Shown here in pieces: positions 57,771 to 64,000 of a stretch of DNA of 64,000 nt. The translations under genes and the position numbers were made by a program. The stretch is taken from positions 1-64,000 of the forward strand of contig CANBNK010000008.1 in NCBI GenBank assembly GCA_947371015.1, written 5' to 3'. This DNA comes from Acetobacteraceae bacterium. Lineage in GTDB: Bacteria; Pseudomonadota; Alphaproteobacteria; Acetobacterales; Acetobacteraceae. Each line of letters opens with the position of its first letter. Position 1 is the stretch's first letter. The notes under the pieces were generated by a model. The model made no database searches, was not told where the DNA came from, and saw only the letters and a list, made by a program, of their open reading frames with translations.

Positions 57771-58823
57771 TCAGCCGAAGCTTTCGGTGGCGAAGCCGGT
57801 AAAGTGGCTGGGGATCGACTGCACATCCCGCACCACCTGGGCCATGGCGCCGGCGGGCGCGCCGGCCGGGAAAGGGATGGTCACGGTATCCACCAGCCCG
57901 CCGAAGCGGGCGGCGATGCGCTCGCCGATCTGGTCGTAATTCCCGATGGCGGCGAACAGGTTCAGCACCTCGTCGGGGATCAGCTTGGCGATGCCCTCGA
58001 ACTCCCCCTTGCGCGCCAGCTCCGAAAGCTGGACGCCCAGCGGCACCAGGCCATGCGGCTCCAGCACCGTCCGGTAGGCGGGGGTGGAGGCGTACCAGGC
58101 GACGCGGTAGCGGATCTTCTCGGCCGCCTCGCGCACTTCCTCCGGCGTGCCGCCGGTGGCGATGAAGCCACCGCCGCTGACCTCGTAGTTGGCCCGGGCG
58201 CGGCCGACCTCGGCCAGGTGCTTGTCCAGCACCGGCTGGACCTGCTGTTCGATATAGGCGCGGGTGGCGAAGCCATGCAGCCGCACGCCGTCGCACAGCC
58301 GGGCCGCGTTGCGCAGCATCAGCGGCCCCACGGCCGCGATGGTGATGGGCGGCAACGGCATGTGGTTGGCGCCGGGCGAGAACTCCTTGTTCATCAGGCT
58401 GAAGCGGTAGTGCTTGCCCTCATAGGCCAGCTTTTCCCCGGTTTCCCAGCAGCGGAAGATCGCGCGCAGGCTTTCGATGTATTCGCCCATGCGCTCCGCC
58501 GGGGCGACCCAGGGGGTGCTGAAGCGGCGTTCATTGTGTGCCCGCACCTGGGTGCCCAGGCCCAGCACGAAGCGCCCGCCGCTGTGCTTGGCCAGGTCCC
58601 AGGTGTGGTTGGCCACGATCATCGGGCTGCGCGGAAAGGCGATGGCCACCGAGGTGATCAACTGCACCCGCTGGGTGGCCAGCGCGGCGAAGGCCAGGGG
58701 GGTGAAGGGCTCGTGCGCGATCTCATTGGCCTGGACGCTATCAAAACCGGCGGCCTCGGCGGCGGTGGCGGCCGGGCCGCACTGGCGCCAATCCGCCACG
58801 GGCAGGACGATGGATGCGCGCAT
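57771..58823 (-). CDS. LLM-class flavin-dependent (F420-type) oxidoreductase
   Basis: AAEAAGFDSVQANEIAHEPFTPLAFAALATQRVQLITSVAIAFPRSPMIVANHTWDLAKHSGGRFVLGLGTQVRAHNERRF. Confidence 0.9.
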   Translation of the reverse strand: MRASIVLPVADWRQCGPAATAAEAAGFDSVQANEIAHEPFTPLAFAALATQRVQLITSVAIAFPRSPMIVANHTWDLAKHSGGRFVLGLGTQVRAHNERRFSTPWVAPAERMGEYIESLRAIFRCWETGEKLAYEGKHYRFSLMNKEFSPGANHMPLPPITIAAVGPLMLRNAARLCDGVRLHGFATRAYIEQQVQPVLDKHLAEVGRARANYEVSGGGFIATGGTPEEVREAAEKIRYRVAWYASTPAYRTVLEPHGLVPLGVQLSELARKGEFEGIAKLIPDEVLNLFAAIGNYDQIGERIAARFGGLVDTVTIPFPAGAPAGAMAQVVRDVQSIPSHFTGFATESFG

Positions 58824-58924
58824 GATGGTTCTCTCCCAGAATTGCCGCCCATGCTGCCACAGCGGGGCGCTTTGACAATCGCGGGCGCGTGCTAGCATCC
58901 CTGACCGACCCGGGGGGAGAACCC

Positions 58925-60961
58925 ATGGCCACCACCGAACATGCCAGCGTCTGCACGCTGGATTGCCCGGACACATGCAGCCTGACCGTGACCGTGCAGG
59001 ACCAGCGCATCACCAAGGTCCGTGGCTCCCACGCCCTGCCCTACACCGGCGGCGTGATCTGCAACAAGGTGGCGCACCATACGGCGGAATGGGTGCATGG
59101 CGGCGGCCGGCTGCTCTACCCCATGCGGCGCAGTGGGCCGCGCGGCAGCGGGCAGTTCACCCGCATTTCCTGGGCCGAGGCGCTGGACGAAATTTATACG
59201 CGTACCAGCGCCGTCATCGCGCAGCACGGCCCGCAGGCGGTGGCGCCGCTGAACTATGCCGGGCCGCATGGCATGCTCTCGGGCGACAGCATGTCGCTGC
59301 GGTTCTTCCACAAGCTGGGGGCGTCGCAGCTGTTCCGCGGCGCCATGTGCGGCGGCGTCAGGCGCGAAGCCTGGGTCGGCACCTATGGCGCGGTGCCCGG
59401 CATTGGGCCGGAAGCTGCCGGCGGCGCGGCGCTGAACCTGGTGTGGGGCAACAACGCCACCGTCACCAACCTGCATCTGGTGCGGCAGATCGCCCAGGCG
59501 CGCCGCAAGGGCGGCAAGCTGGTGGTGGTGGACCCGCTGCGCACGAAAATCGCGGAGCAGGCCGACCTGCACCTGGCGCCGCTGCCGGGCACCGATGTGC
59601 TGTTGGGTTTTGCCCTGGCGGTGGAGCTGGAGCGGCTGGGCGCCCATGACCACGCCTTCATCGCGCAGCATGTGCAGGGTTACGACGCCTTCATGGCGGT
59701 GGCGCGGGAATGGCCAGTGGCGCGTGCCGCCGAGGCCTGTGGGGTGAAGGCCGAGGATATCCGCACGCTCGCCGCCTGGATGGCCGCCGCCACGCCGCTG
59801 GTGCTGGCGCCGGGCAATGGGCTGGAGCGCGGCCGCAATGGCGGCAGCGGCATCCGGGCCGTCATCGCACTGCCGGCACTGCTGGGGCGGATAGACGCCG
59901 ATAGCGGCATCGTGCTGGGCGCCGGCAATGCCTTCCCGAAGACCATGGCGAAGCTGACCCGGCCGGACCTGCTGCCGCCGGGCACGCGCACGCTGAACAT
60001 ACTGGACGTGGGGAAGATGCTGGCGGAGGACAGCGGCACGCCACCGCTGCGCGCGCTGTTCATCTACAACCACAACCCCCTTGTGGTGCACCCCGACCAG
60101 AACCGCCTGCGCCGCGGGCTGGAGCGGGAGGAGGTGTTCACGGTCGGCATCGAGATCGCCATGACCGAGAGCATGAACTACTGCGACATACTGCTGCCGG
60201 CCGCGACCAGCTTTGAGAGTGACGACCTCTACGCCGCCTATGGCCAACACTGGCTGCAACGCGCCGAGGCGGTGCTGCCGCCGCAGGGCGAGGCGGTGCC
60301 GAATACCGAGGTGTTTCGTCGGTTGGCGGCGCGCTTCGGCTTCACCGAGCCCTGCTTCCAGGATGACGACGCCGCGCTGATGGATGCCGCGGTGGATGCC
60401 GCCGACCCGAAGCTGGGCGGCGTGCAGCCCAGCGCGCTGGCGACCGACGCAGCGTTGCGGATGAGCGCGCCGGATGGAGCCGCGCTGGCGCTGTTCCACA
60501 ATGTCCGGCCGGCGACGCCCAGCGGCAAGGTGGAGCTGAGCAGCGAGAGCCTGGCGGCCAAGTGGGGCGCGGCGCAGCTGCTGCCCAACTACCGCCCGCA
60601 CCGCCCCGGCCTGGCGCTGATCTCGCCGGCTTCGGACAAGCGCATCACCTCCACGCTGCTCGGCTTCGGCGGCACCGCGGCGGAGGCGCCGGCGCTGCTG
60701 ATGCACCCCGCCGATGCCAGCGCGCGTGGGCTGGAAGGCGCCACGCAGGTGCGGGTGTTCAACGCGCTCGGCGCCGTGGTGCTGCCACTGGTGGTGACGG
60801 ATGCCGTGCCGCGTGGTGTGGTGAGCAGCGAGAAGGGTGCCTGGCTGGCGACAAGCCCGACCGGGCAGACCATCAGCGCGCTGGTTTCGGCCGACGACCG
60901 CGCCGATCTGTGCGACGGCGCCTGCTTCAACGACGTGGCGGTGGAGGTTGCCGCCGCCTAG
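58925..60961 (+). CDS. molybdopterin-dependent oxidoreductase (formate-dehydrogenase-alpha-like)
   Basis: SVCTLDCPDTCSLTVTVQDQRITKVRGS; GVICNKVAHHTAEWVHGGGRLLYPMRRSGPRGSGQFTRISWAEAL; NLVWGNNATVTNLHLVRQI. Confidence 0.92.
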   Translation: MATTEHASVCTLDCPDTCSLTVTVQDQRITKVRGSHALPYTGGVICNKVAHHTAEWVHGGGRLLYPMRRSGPRGSGQFTRISWAEALDEIYTRTSAVIAQHGPQAVAPLNYAGPHGMLSGDSMSLRFFHKLGASQLFRGAMCGGVRREAWVGTYGAVPGIGPEAAGGAALNLVWGNNATVTNLHLVRQIAQARRKGGKLVVVDPLRTKIAEQADLHLAPLPGTDVLLGFALAVELERLGAHDHAFIAQHVQGYDAFMAVAREWPVARAAEACGVKAEDIRTLAAWMAAATPLVLAPGNGLERGRNGGSGIRAVIALPALLGRIDADSGIVLGAGNAFPKTMAKLTRPDLLPPGTRTLNILDVGKMLAEDSGTPPLRALFIYNHNPLVVHPDQNRLRRGLEREEVFTVGIEIAMTESMNYCDILLPAATSFESDDLYAAYGQHWLQRAEAVLPPQGEAVPNTEVFRRLAARFGFTEPCFQDDDAALMDAAVDAADPKLGGVQPSALATDAALRMSAPDGAALALFHNVRPATPSGKVELSSESLAAKWGAAQLLPNYRPHRPGLALISPASDKRITSTLLGFGGTAAEAPALLMHPADASARGLEGATQVRVFNALGAVVLPLVVTDAVPRGVVSSEKGAWLATSPTGQTISALVSADDRADLCDGACFNDVAVEVAAA

Positions 60962-61005
60962 GCCGCAGGCCGCTTGGACGAATGATTTCTGGGGGAACGA
61001 CAAGA

Positions 61006-61962
61006 ATGAGCGAATTGCTCGGCTTTGGTGACTACAGATACGAAGCGGTGCCCGGCTGGGGCCGGCTGCCGGAAGGCTGGGACTTCAAGGAGGTTGCCGC
61101 CGTCGCGGTGGACAGCCAGGACCGCGTCTATGCCTTCAGCCGCGGCGAGCACCCGGTGATCGTCTTCGACCGCGACGGCACCTTCCTGAAGTCATGGGGC
61201 GAGGGTGTGTTCAAGCGCGCCCACGGCCTGCACATGGCGCCCGATGAGACGCTGTGGTGCACCGATGACGGCGACCACAGCGTGCGCCGCTGCACGTTGG
61301 ATGGCCGCGTGCTGATGACTCTGGGCCTGCCCGGCACGGCGGCGCCCTACATGAGCGGCAAGCCCTTCAACCGCTGCACCCATACCGCGCTGTCGCCGCA
61401 GGGCGATATCTACGTCTCGGACGGCTACGGCAATGCGCAGGTGCACAAGTACAATGCGCAAGGGAAGCACCTGTTCAGCTGGGGCGGCTCGGGCACCGAC
61501 CCCGGGCAGTTCAACCTACCCCATAACATCGTCTGCGACGCTGCCGGCCTGGTCTATGTCGCCGACCGCGAGAGCCATCGCGTGCAGATCTTTGATGGTG
61601 ACGGCACCTACCTGAGACAGTGGAACAACCTGCACCGCCCGTGCTCGCTCTTCCTCGGCCAGGGCAAATGCGCCTGCTGCTACGTGGGCGAACTCGGCCC
61701 GGCGTTGCCGGTGAACATCAAGGCGCCCAACATCGGCCCGCGCGTCAGCGTGCTGGACATGGATGGCAAGCTGCTGTCCCGTTTCGGCGAACTGGGCGAG
61801 GGCGAGGGCCAGTTCTACTCGCCGCACGGCCTGGCGGTGGACAGCCATGGCGACATTTATGTGGGTGAGGTCAGCTTCACTGCCTGGCCGCGCTACCACG
61901 AAGGCAAGCCAACGCCGCCGGGCGTGCGATCCTTGCAGAAATTCCGCCGCGTCAAAACCTGA
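61006..61962 (+). CDS. NHL-repeat/6-bladed beta-propeller (peptidyl-alpha-hydroxyglycine lyase-like) protein
   Basis: Repeated VAVDSQDRVYAFSRG..VIVFDRDGTFLKSWG and YVADRESHRVQIFDGDGTYLRQW units. Confidence 0.87.
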   Translation: MSELLGFGDYRYEAVPGWGRLPEGWDFKEVAAVAVDSQDRVYAFSRGEHPVIVFDRDGTFLKSWGEGVFKRAHGLHMAPDETLWCTDDGDHSVRRCTLDGRVLMTLGLPGTAAPYMSGKPFNRCTHTALSPQGDIYVSDGYGNAQVHKYNAQGKHLFSWGGSGTDPGQFNLPHNIVCDAAGLVYVADRESHRVQIFDGDGTYLRQWNNLHRPCSLFLGQGKCACCYVGELGPALPVNIKAPNIGPRVSVLDMDGKLLSRFGELGEGEGQFYSPHGLAVDSHGDIYVGEVSFTAWPRYHEGKPTPPGVRSLQKFRRVKT

Positions 61963-61981
61963 ACCCGAAGGAGAGAGAAAA

Positions 61982-62734
61982 ATGTCCGCAGTTTTGAAGC
62001 CCAGCATGACCGATGCCGAATGGCAGGCGCGTTGCGACCTCGCAGCGCTGTATCACGTCACCCAGCACCTCGGCTGGACCGACCTGATCAACACCCACAT
62101 GTCCGTGCGGGTGCCCGGCGAGCCGGAGCACTTCCTGATCAATCTCTATGGCGAGATGTTCGACGAGATCACCGCGTCCTCGCTGGTGAAGATGGACCTG
62201 GAAGGCAATGTCATCGGCGACCAGGGCAAGTTCAACGCCGCCGGCTTCACCATCCATAGCGGCATCTATAAGGCGCGGCCGGACGCCAATTGCGTCATGC
62301 ACACGCATACCCGCGCCGGCGCCGGGCTCTCGACCATCCGGGGCGGCCTGCGCCCGATCAGCCAGGACGCGCTGCATGTGCTGGATGACGTGATCTACCA
62401 CGACTACGGCGTGCCGGCCTCCAAGGAGGAATGCGACGAACTCGGCCGTTCCTGCGCCACCGGCAGCTGCGTGGTGCTGCTGAACCACGGCCTGCTGACG
62501 CTGGGCCACACGGTGCACGGCGCGCTGATGCGCCTCTACATGCTGGAACGCGCCTGCGAGGTGGAGATCATCGCCCGCCAGCTGGGCGAGCCGCCGGTGA
62601 TGATCGAGGACTACATCATCGAGCGCGCGTCCAGCCGGATGAAGAAGATGCGCCTGACCGAGGAATACGGCCGCATGGAATGGGACGGGCTGGTGCGCCA
62701 GGTGGACCGCAAGGGCTTCAACTACCGCCGCTAG
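61982..62734 (+). CDS. class II aldolase/adducin family protein
   Basis: DLINTHMSVRVPGEPEHFLINLYGEMFDEITASSLVKMDLEGN; IYKARPDANCVMHTHTRAGAGLS; LLNHGLLTLG. Confidence 0.92.
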   Translation: MSAVLKPSMTDAEWQARCDLAALYHVTQHLGWTDLINTHMSVRVPGEPEHFLINLYGEMFDEITASSLVKMDLEGNVIGDQGKFNAAGFTIHSGIYKARPDANCVMHTHTRAGAGLSTIRGGLRPISQDALHVLDDVIYHDYGVPASKEECDELGRSCATGSCVVLLNHGLLTLGHTVHGALMRLYMLERACEVEIIARQLGEPPVMIEDYIIERASSRMKKMRLTEEYGRMEWDGLVRQVDRKGFNYRR

Positions 62735-62782
62735 GCTGTGTTTGAGCGAGCCTGTGCGGATCAGGCTCTGCAAGCGACAAGG

Positions 62783-62802
62783 CCGGAGCGGTCACGCTCC
62801 GG
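62783..62802. terminator. hairpin CCGGAGCG-GTCA-CGCTCCGG
   Basis: Perfect 8-bp stem in the gap between aldolase and amidohydrolase genes; no T-tract. Confidence 0.35.
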
Positions 62803-62826
62803 CGCGTGCGTCACGGGGAACGACCA

Positions 62827-63648
62827 ATGAAGATCATAGACGCCCAGGTGCATATCTGGGGCAGCGGCACGCCCAGCGGCCATCATCGCCAGGTGCCCGT
62901 GTTCAGCGTGGAGGAGCTGCTGGCCGAGATGGACGCCGCCGGCATCGACGGCGCGCTGATCCACCCGCCGCAGAGCTGGGACCCCGGCGCCAATGCCATC
63001 GCGGAACACGCAGCCTGGCGCTACCCGCAGCGCTTCGCCGTACTGGGCCAGGTGGACCTGCTGACGCCGGAACCAAGCCGCGCGCTGCTGGCCAACTGGC
63101 GCGGCCGCCCGGGGCAAAAGGGGCTGCGCTTTCCGCTGGTGCGCGCCGACCAGAGCGACTGGTACAAGGACGGCACCATGGATTGGCTCTGGCCGGAAGC
63201 CGAGCGTCTTGGCCTGCCCGTCGCCACCATGGCCGGGCGCTTCCTGACCGAGTTCGGCGAGATCGCCCGCCGCCACCCGGGCCTCAAGCTCATCATCGAC
63301 CATTGCGGTCTGGTGCGGGAGGCTCAGGACAGCGCCGCCTTCGCCCGGCTTGAGGAACTTTGCGCGCTGGCCAGGCTGCCCAACGTGGCGGTGAAGGCCA
63401 CCGGGGCGCCGGGCTATTCGACGCAGGGCTACCCGTACCGCAACCTGCATGAAGGCCTGCATCGCATCTTCGACGCCTTCGGCCCGCATCGCTTCTTCTG
63501 GGGTACCGACATCACCCGCATGCCCTGCAGCTGGAAGCAATGCGTGACCATGTTCACCGAGGAGCTGCCCTGGCTGCGCGGCAACGACCTTGAACTGGTG
63601 ATGGGCCGCGCCGTCTGCGATTGGATCGGCTGGGAGTTTCCGGCATGA
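62827..63648 (+). CDS. amidohydrolase_2 family metal-dependent hydrolase
   Basis: IIDAQVHIWGSGTPSGHH...LIIDHCGLV...FFWGTDITRMPCSW. Confidence 0.9.
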   Translation: MKIIDAQVHIWGSGTPSGHHRQVPVFSVEELLAEMDAAGIDGALIHPPQSWDPGANAIAEHAAWRYPQRFAVLGQVDLLTPEPSRALLANWRGRPGQKGLRFPLVRADQSDWYKDGTMDWLWPEAERLGLPVATMAGRFLTEFGEIARRHPGLKLIIDHCGLVREAQDSAAFARLEELCALARLPNVAVKATGAPGYSTQGYPYRNLHEGLHRIFDAFGPHRFFWGTDITRMPCSWKQCVTMFTEELPWLRGNDLELVMGRAVCDWIGWEFPA

Positions 63649-64000
63649 AGGTCGGGCTGTTCATCAACACGCAATTCCCCGAGGGCGACAGCCTGCGGGA
63701 CAAGTTGCCGCTGATGCAGGAACAGGTCCGGACGGCGCGCGATGCCGGCTTCGCCTCGCTATGGTTCCCCGACCACTACCTGATCGGCCCGATTCAGATG
63801 CCGCAGCCGATGCTGCTGGCCACCTGGTTGCTGCGGGAGGCCGAGGGCATGGTCATCGGCCCCAATATCCGTATTTTGCCGCTGCTGGCGCCGGCCTTGG
63901 TGGCTGAGGAAGCGGCGACGCTCGACCTGCTTTCCGGCGGCAAGTACGTGCTCGGCGTCGGCCTGGGCTACCGCAAGGAAGAATTCACCGCCTTCAACGT
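63645..64000 (+). CDS. LLM-class flavin-dependent oxidoreductase (partial, runs off window)
   Basis: MKVGLFINTQFPEGDSLRDKLPLMQEQVRTARDAGFASLWFPDHYLIGP...LDLLSGGKYVLGVGLGYRKEEF; 4-nt overlap with previous CDS. Confidence 0.9.
   Translation, partial: MKVGLFINTQFPEGDSLRDKLPLMQEQVRTARDAGFASLWFPDHYLIGPIQMPQPMLLATWLLREAEGMVIGPNIRILPLLAPALVAEEAATLDLLSGGKYVLGVGLGYRKEEFTAFN

Noticed and set aside
58892-61003. 703-aa minus-strand ORF opposite the molybdopterin oxidoreductase
   Set aside because: Antisense artefact of GC-rich codon usage; His/Arg/Gln-rich, no domain.

Overview
The window is a high-GC (Alphaproteobacteria-like, probably Acetobacteraceae/Roseomonas-type; inferred from gene content and style, not proven) chromosomal segment. 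It is densely coding, with no rRNA, tRNA or CRISPR array that I could see. It opens with an IS5-type transposase remnant. Main content: (i) a catabolic/transport region (about 0.3-23 kb) with seven Bug/TctC-type solute-binding proteins, CaiB/BaiF CoA-transferases, an HMG-CoA-lyase-like enzyme, amidohydrolases, a Rieske oxygenase and a Baeyer-Villiger-type flavin monooxygenase; (ii) a copper module copA-cueR-copZ with a CueR-like box; (iii) a lutB/lutC locus without visible lutA; (iv) housekeeping genes aroE-coaE-dnaQ and proB/proA-nadD-rsfS-rlmH, each interrupted by accessory genes; (v) three modular proteins carrying tandem CBM60-like domains (two with GH16-like catalytic motifs and C-terminal RTX motifs, one with an SGNH-like domain); (vi) a second catabolic cluster at 54.7-64 kb. 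The observations most worth follow-up are an RsfS carrying a ~358-residue histone-H1/AlgP-like Ala/Lys/Pro tail with an apparent AUA start, the CBM60/GH16/SGNH/RTX protein family placed inside otherwise conserved housekeeping clusters, a signal-peptide/beta-helix/membrane protein of unclear function, and a 49-bp intergenic repeat present in two copies 33 kb apart. I did not find a clear defence or otherwise wholly novel multi-gene system. All family assignments are by reading motifs; no database search was run.
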